64,000 nt of DNA, taken from NCBI GenBank assembly GCA_020849625.1, contig JADLFV010000031.1:62001-126000 (forward strand). The letters are read 5' to 3'. A program made the translations under genes and the position numbers. The notes beneath the pieces are model-generated. The model searched no databases. It worked only from the letters and a program-made list of their open reading frames with translations, and had not been told where the DNA came from. Source of the stretch: Phycisphaeraceae bacterium (lineage in GTDB: Bacteria; Planctomycetota; Phycisphaerae; Phycisphaerales; Phycisphaeraceae). Below are positions 7,918 to 16,609 of this stretch, one piece after another; positions within the stretch are counted from its first letter, which is position 1, and each line of letters starts with the position of its first letter.

Positions 7918-9310
7918 AGAACGTCACGTAACCGCCCTTGCCCAGGCGCTGGATCAGCAGGGCCAGTTCCAGAAGGTGATAGTCACCCCACATCGACGAC
8001 TCATCGCAGGGCACCTTGCGGCCGTTGGGAATGTGATCCCAGTTGTTGGGATAGTGATACACACTGTGCAGCAGCAGGCCCTGATGCCGCGGCGAAGTGG
8101 ACAGATAAGGCTTGTCCAGCAGCGTTTTGGCCACGGTGAGGCCGGCTTGCAGGTAGCGCTTGCCGTGGGTCTTGCCCAGATAGCAACCGAGGCGGATCAA
8201 TCCCTGGGCGCTGATGGCTGCGGCGCTGGAATCGACCGGCTCGTGCTCGTTGTAGGGATCAGCGATCTTGTGGCGCCAATCGCCGAGCTTGTGCAGGTTG
8301 GGGGCCCCGTCATCCCAATAGGGGATGCCGTCGAGGCTGGTCACATCGTTGATGTAGTGATCACAGGTTTCTTTGGCGCAGCGTTCGTACACCTTGACAA
8401 CGTCCGGTTTCGCTAAGCCACAAGCGGCCTTGAAGGCGGCGGCGGGAATGGTGGCGAAGAACTCCAGCTCTTCAGCGTAGCCGAGGATGGCCCATGCCAG
8501 GCCGCGGGTCCAGGTGCTGAAGGGGGAATAACCCTGCTGCGAACTGCGGCAGCGGCAGGCGCCGTCGTTGCGGTTGAAGATCGCTTCGTGCGCGGTGCGG
8601 CCGGGCACGTCATAGGTGTGCGAGCTGTCGCCGTGGAAGACGACGTATTGGCTGGTGGCCAGGCCGTGCAGCACGGAGCGCTTGAGCAGGTCGGCCCGGC
8701 GATCGTTTTCGTGCATCAGGACGTGGCCCAGCTTCCAGGCGACGCCGAGGATGCGGGTGGAGCGGATGGTGTCCACGAACAGCGAGTGCGGGCCGTTGAA
8801 GGAGTAAATGTAGCCGAGTTGTTTGCTGTTGGCGCTGTGCTTGTTGGGGGTGGCGACGGGGATGCCGCTCCAGCGCATGGCCTGCACGGCGCCGGAGCAC
8901 TTGAGGGCGTTGCGGTAGACCAGTTCTTCCATCTCGTTGTACTTGACGCGGCCTTCGAGCATGAGCCGGCGAAGGTTGCCGTAGGAAGAAAGGTTGTTGA
9001 ACCCGTGATCGTGCACGCCGCAGTGGGTGACGTGCGGCAGCATCAGATCGAGGGTGCGTTGGCGGCCGAGCTGATAGAGCTTTTTGTCGCCGGTGGCGTC
9101 GAAGGTGAGGATGGCGCAGCCGTACTGGAAGCCCTGGGTCCACTCGGTCCATCCGCGGCTGGTGTACTTACCGTTAACCGTGAAGACCGGAGCGCCCTTT
9201 TCCGGGGGCCAGGTGCGGTCGATGGCGCGGACTTTTTTGGCGGCCAGTTCGAAGGCCTGGGTGACAGCGGGTTTCAGATCGGCGGCTTTGAGGGAGTTGT
9301 TGATTTTCAT
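7907..9310 (-). CDS. GH88-like unsaturated glucuronyl hydrolase
   Basis: 467 aa without a clear signal peptide, hence probably cytoplasmic. The pattern of helices and the blocks LDLMLPHVTHCGVHDHGFNN, DSSHTYDVPGR, QGYSPFSTWTRGLAWAILG and DDGAPN match the (alpha/alpha)6 barrel of family 88/105 hydrolases. These hydrate the double bond left by polysaccharide lyases on uronic-acid oligosaccharides. The substrate is not known. The gene is single and convergent with vapC. It suggests use of uronate-rich (for example algal) polysaccharides. Confidence 0.75.
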   Translation of the reverse strand: MKINNSLKAADLKPAVTQAFELAAKKVRAIDRTWPPEKGAPVFTVNGKYTSRGWTEWTQGFQYGCAILTFDATGDKKLYQLGRQRTLDLMLPHVTHCGVHDHGFNNLSSYGNLRRLMLEGRVKYNEMEELVYRNALKCSGAVQAMRWSGIPVATPNKHSANSKQLGYIYSFNGPHSLFVDTIRSTRILGVAWKLGHVLMHENDRRADLLKRSVLHGLATSQYVVFHGDSSHTYDVPGRTAHEAIFNRNDGACRCRSSQQGYSPFSTWTRGLAWAILGYAEELEFFATIPAAAFKAACGLAKPDVVKVYERCAKETCDHYINDVTSLDGIPYWDDGAPNLHKLGDWRHKIADPYNEHEPVDSSAAAISAQGLIRLGCYLGKTHGKRYLQAGLTVAKTLLDKPYLSTSPRHQGLLLHSVYHYPNNWDHIPNGRKVPCDESSMWGDYHLLELALLIQRLGKGGYVTFFIS

Positions 9311-9390
9311 GGCGGCAATTGTACGTGCAGGGGATATGAGGGGCGTTAGCCGCAGCGGCCCAATTCCTTGACCGCGGCGGACGCGCCCGA

Positions 9391-9420
9391 TTGGAGCCGT
9401 GACCGCTCAAGACATATACT
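9391..9420 (+). promoter_or_regulatory. Candidate promoter for the DUF1844-sdh cluster
   Basis: TTGGAG (9391-9396), an 18-base spacer, and TATACT (9415-9420), 21 bases before the ATG at 9442. A ribosome-binding AAGGATG lies just before the start. Weak -35, good -10. Confidence 0.4.
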
Positions 9421-9441
9421 GGCTGCAAATAAGGATGCATC

Positions 9442-9909
9442 ATGGCTGAGGATGACGCCCCCAAGATTCAGATCGATTCGGACTGGAAAGCCGAGGCTCG
9501 CAAGGAAAAAGAGCGCCTGGCGTCCCGATCGGCGCCCGCCCCCGGAACTGCAAAAGGCGCGGCCGACAAAGCGACTTCTTCCACAACTTCCGGGGGCGGG
9601 GCGATGCCCAAGGCTGGTTTTCAGACCTTGTTGAGCACGATGGTGACCCAGGCCTTGTTTGCCATGGGGGCGATCCCCGATCCGGCGACCGGCCAGCGCA
9701 TGGCCCATCTGGACCTGGCCCGCCACCACATCGACCTGCTGGCCGTGCTGGAGGAAAAAACCAAGGGCAACTTGAGCCAGGAGGAGGCCGACGCTCTGAC
9801 CACGTCACTGTACGAGCTGCGTAACCAGTACGTCATGCTGGCCGAGCACGCCCGACGCCAGGCCATGGCCGAGGCATCGGCTGCTGATCCTTCCAGGCCG
9901 ATCAAGTAA
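9442..9909 (+). CDS. DUF1844 domain protein
   Basis: 155 aa soluble protein. Residues 1-57 are charged and low-complexity. Residues 58-140 fit DUF1844: FQTLLSTMVTQALFAMGAIPDP, a DLARHHIDLLAVLEEKTKGNL block and ELRNQYV. The function of DUF1844 is not established. It is followed after 33 bp by sdhC. Two copies of the CCCCCGGAA motif (9538 and 9586) lie in opposite orientation in the low-complexity part and could pair as an 11-bp stem. Confidence 0.8.
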   Translation: MAEDDAPKIQIDSDWKAEARKEKERLASRSAPAPGTAKGAADKATSSTTSGGGAMPKAGFQTLLSTMVTQALFAMGAIPDPATGQRMAHLDLARHHIDLLAVLEEKTKGNLSQEEADALTTSLYELRNQYVMLAEHARRQAMAEASAADPSRPIK

Positions 9910-9942
9910 ACCACCCGGAACTTTCCGCAAAAGGCTTATCAC

Positions 9943-10695
9943 GTGACCACAGCCGCAACCGGAAACACTTCTGCTGAATCATCACCGGCCCTGCCCTGGG
10001 CGTTCCTGCTTCGCCGGTTGCACTCGCTCAGCGGCATCGTGCCCGTGGGCGTGTTCCTGTGCGAGCACCTGTTCACCAATGCCCAGGCCCTGCGCGGCGT
10101 CCACCATTTCGACAGCGATGTCTGGTTCATCCACTCGCTGCCTGCCCTGCGCCTGATGGAAATCTTCGGCATCTGGCTGCCCATCGCTTTCCATGCCGGA
10201 CTGGGCATCTACTACGGCCTGGTCGGGGCGCGGCCCAATGCCGTCGCTTATCCCTATCCCGACAACTGGCGATACACGCTCCAGCGCTTCACCGGGTACA
10301 TCGCCCTGATCTTCATCTTCCTGCACCTGTGGACCGTGCAGTGGGGTTTCGCCATCGGCTCGTGGCACACGCCCTTCGATGCCGCCGACCCGGCAGGTTC
10401 CACCGCTCGGGCGCTGCAATTCGCCTGGTGGGTGCTGCCGCTGTACCTGGTGGGCATCACCTGTGCCGTGTTCCACTTCGCCAACGGCCTGTGGACCGCA
10501 GCCATCACCTGGGGCCTGACCACCAGCGAAGCAGCCATGCGGCGATGGGGTTACGTCTGCATCGTCATCGGCCTGTCTCTGGGCGCGATGGGCGTCGGCG
10601 CAGCGCTGCGCTTCGCCACCTATGACTTGGATACGCACGTCGCGCCGACCAACCTGCCGGTGCACATTCAAAATGAAGTCGGCGTTTCGGAATAA
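9943..10695 (+). CDS. sdhC: Succinate dehydrogenase cytochrome b subunit
   Basis: 250 aa, GTG start. Five hydrophobic helices at roughly 27-47, 72-95, 115-137, 160-182 and 195-218 match the single-subunit, di-haem b558 type found with menaquinone enzymes. Candidate haem-ligand histidines are in RRLHSLSG, CEHLF, FHAGLG, FLHLW and VFHFANG. It anchors SdhAB in the cytoplasmic membrane and passes electrons to quinone. The next gene begins 6 bp after the stop. Confidence 0.9.
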   Translation: MTTAATGNTSAESSPALPWAFLLRRLHSLSGIVPVGVFLCEHLFTNAQALRGVHHFDSDVWFIHSLPALRLMEIFGIWLPIAFHAGLGIYYGLVGARPNAVAYPYPDNWRYTLQRFTGYIALIFIFLHLWTVQWGFAIGSWHTPFDAADPAGSTARALQFAWWVLPLYLVGITCAVFHFANGLWTAAITWGLTTSEAAMRRWGYVCIVIGLSLGAMGVGAALRFATYDLDTHVAPTNLPVHIQNEVGVSE

Positions 10696-10701
10696 GCAAT
10701 C

Positions 10702-12558
10702 ATGACGCAAGGCAAACGTGTCATTGTGGTGGGCGGCGGATTGGCGGGACTCGCGGCCACCGTGCGCATCGCCGAGGCCGGGACGCCGGTTGACCTGGTC
10801 AGCATGGTGCCGGTCAAGCGCTCGCACTCGGTCTGCGCACAGGGCGGCATCAACGCCTGCAACGACGTTGCCAGGCAGCAGGGTTACTCCGAGTGGCAGC
10901 ACATGGATGAGACGCTCTACGGGGGCGACTTTCTCAACCATCAGCCGCCGGTCTATGAGATGACCCACTGGGCCCCGCGCATCATCGATCTGCTCGATCG
11001 CATGGGCGTGCCCTTCAACCGCACCACCGAAGGTTTCCGCGATCTGCGTCTCTTTGGCGGGTCGCTGTTCAAACGCACGCACTTTGCCGGCGCTTCGACG
11101 GGCCAGCAGCTTCTCTACGGGCTCGACGAACAGGTCCGCCGCTACGAAGCGGAGGGCAAGGTCACCAAGTATGAGTTCTGGGAGTTTCTCGCTCCCGTGA
11201 TGGACGAAGGCGTCTGCCGCGGCATCATCGCCCAGGACATGCGCACGATGGAGATCCGTTCACTTCCGGGGGCGGCTGTGGTCATGGCGACCGGCGGGTG
11301 CGGGCTGATCTACGGCAAGAGCACCATGAGCATGATCTGCAACGGCGCCGCTGCCGCCCGCTGCTACATCGCCGGCGCTCCGCTGGGCAACCCCGAAATG
11401 ATCCAGGTGCACCCCACCGCCATTCCCGGCGAAGACAAGTGCCGCCTGATGAGCGAATCAGCCCGCGGTGAAGGCGGCCGCGTCTGGGTGCCCCGCAAGA
11501 AGGGCGACACCCGTGATCCCCGGAAGATTCCGGAAGCGGAGCGTTACTACTTCCTCGAAGAAAAGTACCCCAAGTACGGCAATCTCGTGCCGCGCGACAT
11601 CGCCACCCGTGAAATCTTCTGGGTCTGCCAGGAAGGCCTGGGCATCGGCGGCGGCAACATGGTTTACCTCGACATCACCCATCTGCCACGGGAAACAAAA
11701 GACAAGCTCGCTGCCATCCTGGAGATTTATGAAACCTTCACCGGCGACGACCCCCGCGAAACGCCGATGAAGATTTTCCCGGCCGTGCACTATTCCATGG
11801 GCGGGCTCTACACCGTCTACACCCCGGAAGAACGCCCGCCCGTCCCCGGTGATCCACTTCCGGGGGTGGTCGGCCTCAAGCACGGCGCGCCAGACAACAT
11901 GATGACCCCGCTCAAAGGCTTGTATGCCTTCGGCGAACTCAACTACCAGTATCACGGCGCCACACGCCTCGGCGCCAACGCCCTGCTCTCGTGCATCTTC
12001 GACGGCCTGTTCTGCGGCTTGTCCGTCCACAATTACGCACTCGAACAGCCCGCTTCCTCCAACTCCACCGCCGCCTTCCAGCAGGCTGCGGAGAAAGAGA
12101 AGCAGAAGGCACAGAAGCTGATCGACAACCAGGGCGAGCACAACCCCTACGAGTTGCACCAGCGCCTGGGCCTGGAGATGACCGCCGCGGCCACCGTGGT
12201 CAAGGAAGAATCACGCATGCAGCAGGCCCGCGAGTCTGTGCGACAGATGAAGCAGCAGTACAAGTCCATCAAGCTGGCCGACGCCGGCGGCTGGACCAAT
12301 CAGAACCTGATGTTCGCCCGCGCCCTGGGCGACATGCTGCCCTACGCCGAGGCCATCCTGGCCGCCAGCATCGCCCGCAAGGAATCGCGCGGCAGCCACT
12401 ATCGCAGCGATTACACCCAGCGCGTGGACGATCCGTTCCACAAGACCACCGTGGTGTCCTACGATTCTGCCGCCGACGAACCGAAGATCGATTGGGAAGA
12501 CATTCCCCTGCCCATGGTGCCCCTGCGTGCCCGCACCTACGGCAAGGTGGAGGGTTAA
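10702..12558 (+). CDS. sdhA: Succinate dehydrogenase flavoprotein subunit
   Basis: 618 aa. The FAD-binding GGGLAGLAA motif is at residues 11-19; HSVCAQGGINA contains the flavin-linking His region; HPTAIPG and the RGEGGRVW active-site arginine segment follow. This is the catalytic subunit that oxidises succinate to fumarate. The length and motifs are complete. Two copies of the CCCCCGGAA motif (11272, 11856) fall in codons for LPGA and LPGV loops. sdhB follows after 3 bp, so the three genes form one operon. Confidence 0.97.
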   Translation: MTQGKRVIVVGGGLAGLAATVRIAEAGTPVDLVSMVPVKRSHSVCAQGGINACNDVARQQGYSEWQHMDETLYGGDFLNHQPPVYEMTHWAPRIIDLLDRMGVPFNRTTEGFRDLRLFGGSLFKRTHFAGASTGQQLLYGLDEQVRRYEAEGKVTKYEFWEFLAPVMDEGVCRGIIAQDMRTMEIRSLPGAAVVMATGGCGLIYGKSTMSMICNGAAAARCYIAGAPLGNPEMIQVHPTAIPGEDKCRLMSESARGEGGRVWVPRKKGDTRDPRKIPEAERYYFLEEKYPKYGNLVPRDIATREIFWVCQEGLGIGGGNMVYLDITHLPRETKDKLAAILEIYETFTGDDPRETPMKIFPAVHYSMGGLYTVYTPEERPPVPGDPLPGVVGLKHGAPDNMMTPLKGLYAFGELNYQYHGATRLGANALLSCIFDGLFCGLSVHNYALEQPASSNSTAAFQQAAEKEKQKAQKLIDNQGEHNPYELHQRLGLEMTAAATVVKEESRMQQARESVRQMKQQYKSIKLADAGGWTNQNLMFARALGDMLPYAEAILAASIARKESRGSHYRSDYTQRVDDPFHKTTVVSYDSAADEPKIDWEDIPLPMVPLRARTYGKVEG

Positions 12559-12561
12559 GCG

Positions 12562-13365
12562 TTGAGCCAGACCGAAACAACCTCCAAGCGTCCTTCACGT
12601 TTCACCGTCCGCGTCAAGCGGCAGGACGATCCCCGCAGTGCGCCTTACTTTCAGGCGTTCGAGCTGGAGTATCGCCCCAATCTCAACGTCATCAGCATCC
12701 TGCAGATGATCGCTGCCAAACCGGTGACCACCGAGGGCAAACAGGTCGCGCCGGTCGCTTGGGACTGCAACTGCCTGGAAGAAGTCTGCGGCGCCTGCAC
12801 CATGGTCATCAACGGCAAGGTGCGCCAAGCCTGCTCGTGTCTGCTCGATGAATTGCTCGCCCCCGGAAGGGGTGCTTCGGGAGAGATCGTTACGTTGGAG
12901 CCGATGAGCAAGTTCCCCGTGGTGCGCGATCTGTTCGTCGATCGCCAGCGCATGTTCGACAACCTGCTGAAGATCAAGGCCTGGGTGCCCATCGACGGCA
13001 CGCACGCCCGCGGCCCCGGCCCGCGCGAGACCCAGGAAGCACAGGAAGAACGCTACGCCATCAGCCGGTGCATGACCTGCGGATGCTGCCTCGAAGCCTG
13101 CCCGCAGTTCACCAAAGACAACATGTTCCGCGGCGCGCAGATCATGGCCCAGGCCATGTACTTCAATCGCCACGACACCGGCAAGCAGCTCAAGGATCAG
13201 CGCCTCGACGTGCTGATGGGCGAAGGCGGCGTCCACGACTGCGGCAACGCCCAGAACTGCGTCAAGGTCTGCCCCAAGGAAATCCCGCTCACGGAAGCCA
13301 TCGGCCGCGCCGGCAGGCAGATCACCGTCCACGCGATCAAGAAGTTCTTCAACGCCGGCAAATGA
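12562..13365 (+). CDS. sdhB: Succinate dehydrogenase iron-sulfur subunit
   Basis: 267 aa with a TTG start 3 bp after sdhA. The [2Fe-2S] ligands are in CNCLEEVCGAC...C (about 72-96). The [4Fe-4S] and [3Fe-4S] ligands are in CMTCGCCLEACP and CGNAQNCVKVCP. The protein carries electrons from the flavin to the cytochrome b subunit. A loop segment (LAPGRGASGE) is encoded by a copy of the CCCCCGGAA motif at 12859, and another perfect copy lies 37 bp after the stop. Confidence 0.96.
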   Translation: MSQTETTSKRPSRFTVRVKRQDDPRSAPYFQAFELEYRPNLNVISILQMIAAKPVTTEGKQVAPVAWDCNCLEEVCGACTMVINGKVRQACSCLLDELLAPGRGASGEIVTLEPMSKFPVVRDLFVDRQRMFDNLLKIKAWVPIDGTHARGPGPRETQEAQEERYAISRCMTCGCCLEACPQFTKDNMFRGAQIMAQAMYFNRHDTGKQLKDQRLDVLMGEGGVHDCGNAQNCVKVCPKEIPLTEAIGRAGRQITVHAIKKFFNAGK

Positions 13366-13428
13366 TTCGCCCCCATGAAGCGACGCGATTCATCGCGTCG
13401 AACTTCCGGGGGCGCAGCGCTACGCCTA

Positions 13429-14490
13429 TCAATCGCAACTGAAGCGATACTCGGTCACCTGGCGATAAGTCTGTCCCGGCCGCAGAATGCAGCTTGGGAA
13501 GCCCGGCTGATTAACCGAGTCGGGAAAGTGCTGCGTTTCCAGGCAGAACCCGCTGCGCCGTGGGTAGCTGCATCCTTCTTTGCCCAATCCCACCACATCC
13601 AGAAAATTGCCGACATAAAACTGCACGCCCGGCTCGGTGGTCCAGACCTCCATCACCCGCCCGCTGCTCGGCTCATGCACGTGGGCTGCCTGCTCCAGGT
13701 CGCTTTCCGTGCGTCGCCGCAGCACCCAGTTGTGATCGTAGCCGCCGCCGTGTCGCAATTGTTCATCGTCGCCGTCGACATCCCGCCCGATGGGTTTGGC
13801 GGTGCGGAAGTCGAAGGGGGTGCCCGCCACGTCGCGCAGCTCGCCGGTGGGAATCAGCAGATCATCCGTGGGTGTGAAGGCGTCGCCGTGAATGGTCATT
13901 ACGTGATCGAGGACATCGCCGCGGTCGTGGCCGGCCAGGTTGAAGTAGCCGTGATGGGTGAGATTGCAGGGCGTGGGCCGATCGCAGGTCGCTTCGTATT
14001 CGAGGCGCAGCGTGTTTTCCTTGGTCAGGCTGATGGTCACTGTGATGTCGAGGTTGCCGGGGTATGCTTCATCGCCATCAGGGCTGCGGTGTTGCAGACG
14101 GACGGCCGGATTGCGCGAGTCATCGACCACCTGCGCCCGCCAGAGCACCTTGTCGTAGCCAACGTTGCCGCCGTGCAGGTGATGGCCTTTCCAGTTGACC
14201 GCCAGTTGATGCGTGCGGTCGTCGAGCGTAAACCGGCCGTGGGCGATGCGGTTGCCGAAGCGCCCGATCAATGCCCCCAGATAGGAGCGCGCCCGCAGAT
14301 AATCTTCGACACGATCACAACCCAGCACCACGTCGGCCAACCGGCCATGACGATCGGGCACCCATAGTTGCGTGACGATGCCGCCGAAGTTGGTGAGCCT
14401 GACGCTCGTGCCGCGCTGATTGACGATGGTAAACAGATCAGCAGACCGACCGTCGGGCAGTTTGTCGAATGATTGCACCTCAATGGCCAT
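13429..14490 (-). CDS. galM: Aldose 1-epimerase (galactose mutarotase)
   Basis: 353 aa from the ATG at 14490, which has an AAAGGTG ribosome site 9-10 bases upstream. An ATG at 14511 would add seven residues and lacks one. Family blocks are all present: NFGGIVTQLWVPDRHG, GRFGNRIAHGRF, the LHGG stretch with one active-site His, and CNLTHHGYFNLAG with the second. It interconverts alpha and beta anomers of hexoses. It lies convergent with the sdh operon and upstream of a GH2 gene on the other strand, consistent with galactoside use. Confidence 0.9.
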   Translation of the reverse strand: MAIEVQSFDKLPDGRSADLFTIVNQRGTSVRLTNFGGIVTQLWVPDRHGRLADVVLGCDRVEDYLRARSYLGALIGRFGNRIAHGRFTLDDRTHQLAVNWKGHHLHGGNVGYDKVLWRAQVVDDSRNPAVRLQHRSPDGDEAYPGNLDITVTISLTKENTLRLEYEATCDRPTPCNLTHHGYFNLAGHDRGDVLDHVMTIHGDAFTPTDDLLIPTGELRDVAGTPFDFRTAKPIGRDVDGDDEQLRHGGGYDHNWVLRRRTESDLEQAAHVHEPSSGRVMEVWTTEPGVQFYVGNFLDVVGLGKEGCSYPRRSGFCLETQHFPDSVNQPGFPSCILRPGQTYRQVTEYRFSCD

Positions 14491-14582
14491 GTTGAAAAAC
14501 ACCTTTATCATGCATGCGAAAGCTCACCGCGTACAACCGGGCTGCCGGGGGCAATGCGGCATAGCTTAAGAACTGAACAAAG

Positions 14583-14615
14583 AATTAGCCACGAAGGCAC
14601 GCAGAACACGAAGGC
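14583..14615. repeat. Short-period repeat (CACGAAGG type)
   Basis: GCCACGAAGGCACGCAGAACACGAAGGCC contains three imperfect 9-10 base units and lies in the gap between galM and the divergent GH2 gene. It resembles one arm of the hairpin repeats found elsewhere in the window. Confidence 0.45.
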
Positions 14616-14752
14616 CAGTGAGGCAATAGCCACATGTATCAACATCGGCTGCCACTGCCGGTGAGCGGCGTCTCGCCGGACCGATCAACCATGCGGCCCG
14701 TCACAAACAAGCTGATCGCTCTATAATCGCAGTACCATTGCGAGATAGGGTC

Positions 14753-16546
14753 ATGAAGCACATCCTGCTGATTGGGAGCTTGCTCATGGTTTGTTCATTC
14801 AGCAACGCTGAAGAACTGAATCGGAGTCCAGTTGCAGGACGATTGATGACGCGCTGGGCGAGCGACGTCAACCCGGACCATGTGCCGGCCGAGTATCCCC
14901 GGCCACAGTTGCAGCGCACGCGATGGATGAGCTTCAACGGGCTGTGGCAGTATGCGATCCGCCCGCTGGACGAAACCAGCAAACCCGAGCAGTGGGACGG
15001 TGCAATTCTCGTGCCCTTCGCGGTCGAGTCCGCCCTGTCGGGCGTCGGGCGCACGGTCGGTCCGCGGCAGCGACTGTGGTATCGTCGCACCTGGCAGGTT
15101 CCCGCAGCATGGTGCCGTGATGGTCAACGATTGATGCTGAACTTCGAAGCCTGTGACTGGCAGACCACCGTGTGGGTTAACGGCCGCGAACTCGGCGAAC
15201 ATCGCGGCGGCTACGACCCCTTCAGCTTCGACGTCACCGACGCCCTGCTCGATCAGGATGAACAGGAGATTGTCATCAGCGTGTGGGACCCGACCGACGC
15301 ACACTGGCAGCCGCGCGGCAAGCAGGTGGCCAACCCGCACGGCATCTACTACACCGCGGTCACCGGCCTGTGGGGTACGGTGTGGGCCGAGCCTGTGCCG
15401 ACAGCGCACGTCGAAGCACTCAAGATTACGCCCGACGTCGATGCCGGCAACGTGCGACTCGAAGCCCGCTGCACCGGCGGTGTGCAATTGCGGGTTGAAG
15501 TGCAGGACAGCGACGGCCAGACCATCTCACAAGCTCAAACCGCGCCCGGCGAAACGCTCACGCTGCCGCTCAGCGACGCCCGACTCTGGTCACCTGATGA
15601 TCCCTACCTCTACAATCTCAAAGTCACACTCACCGCCGACTCCAGCCCAGATGACGAGCTGACCAGCTACTTCGGCATGCGCAAGATCGCACTGCAACGT
15701 GACGACGCCGGCGTGCTGCGCCTGGCGCTGAACAACCAGATCCTTTTCCAGTTCGGCCCGCTGGATCAGGGCTGGTGGCCTGACGGCCTGTACACCGCGC
15801 CCAGCGACGAAGCCCTGCGCTACGACATCGACATCACCAGACAACTCGGCTTCAACATGATCCGCAAGCACGTCAAGGTCGAGCCGCGGCGATGGTATGC
15901 CTGGTGCGATCGCATCGGCGTGCTGGTCTGGCAGGACATGCCCAGCGGCGATCGCGGCATCAAGCGCGACCAGCCCGACATCGTGCGCAGCGCCGACTCG
16001 GCTGCCAACTTCCAGCGCGAGTATCAGGCCATGATCGACACGCTCTACAACCACCCCTGCATCGTGATGTGGGTGCCTTTCAACGAAGGCTGGGGTCAGT
16101 TCGACACCGCCCGCATCGTGCAATGGACCCGCGACTACGATCCCACGCGCCTGGTCAACAACACCAGCGGCTGGGCGGATCGCGGCGTGGGCGATGTCAA
16201 CGACATGCACAAGTATCCCGGCCCAGGCATGCCCGAAACGGAAGACAAACGGGCCGTGGTACTCGGTGAGTTCGGCGGCCTGGGACTGCCGCTGGCCGGC
16301 CACACCTGGCAGGATGAAAAAAACTGGGGCTATCGCAGCTACGAAAACATCGAGACCTTGCAGGCTGCCACTCTCGATCTGCTAGCAAAAATGCCCCCGC
16401 TGATCGAGCTTGGTCTCAGTGCCGCGGTTTACACCCAGACCACCGACGTGGAGATCGAAGTCAACGGCCTGCTGACCTACGACCGGGCTGTGCTGAAAGT
16501 GGACCCGCAGACCTTCTCGGCCGCGGTCAGGAAACTGTACGAGTAA
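14753..16546 (+). CDS. Secreted GH2-family glycoside hydrolase
   Basis: 597 aa from the ATG at 14753; an ATG 15 bases earlier is less likely because the signal peptide MKHILLIGSLLMVCSFSNA begins at 14753. The GH2 sugar-binding domain (about 70-190, with LNFEACDWQTTVWVNG) and the immunoglobulin-like domain (about 190-300) precede a TIM barrel. In the barrel, VPFNEGWGQFD carries the probable acid/base Glu and VLGEFGGLG the probable nucleophile. The export signal suggests periplasmic or extracellular beta-galactosidase, mannosidase or glucuronidase-like activity; the exact substrate is unknown. Confidence 0.85.
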   Translation: MKHILLIGSLLMVCSFSNAEELNRSPVAGRLMTRWASDVNPDHVPAEYPRPQLQRTRWMSFNGLWQYAIRPLDETSKPEQWDGAILVPFAVESALSGVGRTVGPRQRLWYRRTWQVPAAWCRDGQRLMLNFEACDWQTTVWVNGRELGEHRGGYDPFSFDVTDALLDQDEQEIVISVWDPTDAHWQPRGKQVANPHGIYYTAVTGLWGTVWAEPVPTAHVEALKITPDVDAGNVRLEARCTGGVQLRVEVQDSDGQTISQAQTAPGETLTLPLSDARLWSPDDPYLYNLKVTLTADSSPDDELTSYFGMRKIALQRDDAGVLRLALNNQILFQFGPLDQGWWPDGLYTAPSDEALRYDIDITRQLGFNMIRKHVKVEPRRWYAWCDRIGVLVWQDMPSGDRGIKRDQPDIVRSADSAANFQREYQAMIDTLYNHPCIVMWVPFNEGWGQFDTARIVQWTRDYDPTRLVNNTSGWADRGVGDVNDMHKYPGPGMPETEDKRAVVLGEFGGLGLPLAGHTWQDEKNWGYRSYENIETLQAATLDLLAKMPPLIELGLSAAVYTQTTDVEIEVNGLLTYDRAVLKVDPQTFSAAVRKLYE

Positions 16547-16569
16547 TCCATGATGAATCCCCCGCGGCG

Positions 16570-16589
16570 TAGGCCGGTTTACCGGCCGT
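16570..16589. repeat. GC hairpin (AGGCCGGTT family)
   Basis: AGGCCGGTTTACCGGCCGT forms an 8-bp stem between the convergent GH2 and serine hydrolase genes. It recurs with one change at 30840-30858. It may serve as a bidirectional end signal. Confidence 0.65.
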
Positions 16590-16609
16590 GGCTCTGATTC
16601 AACAGTTGT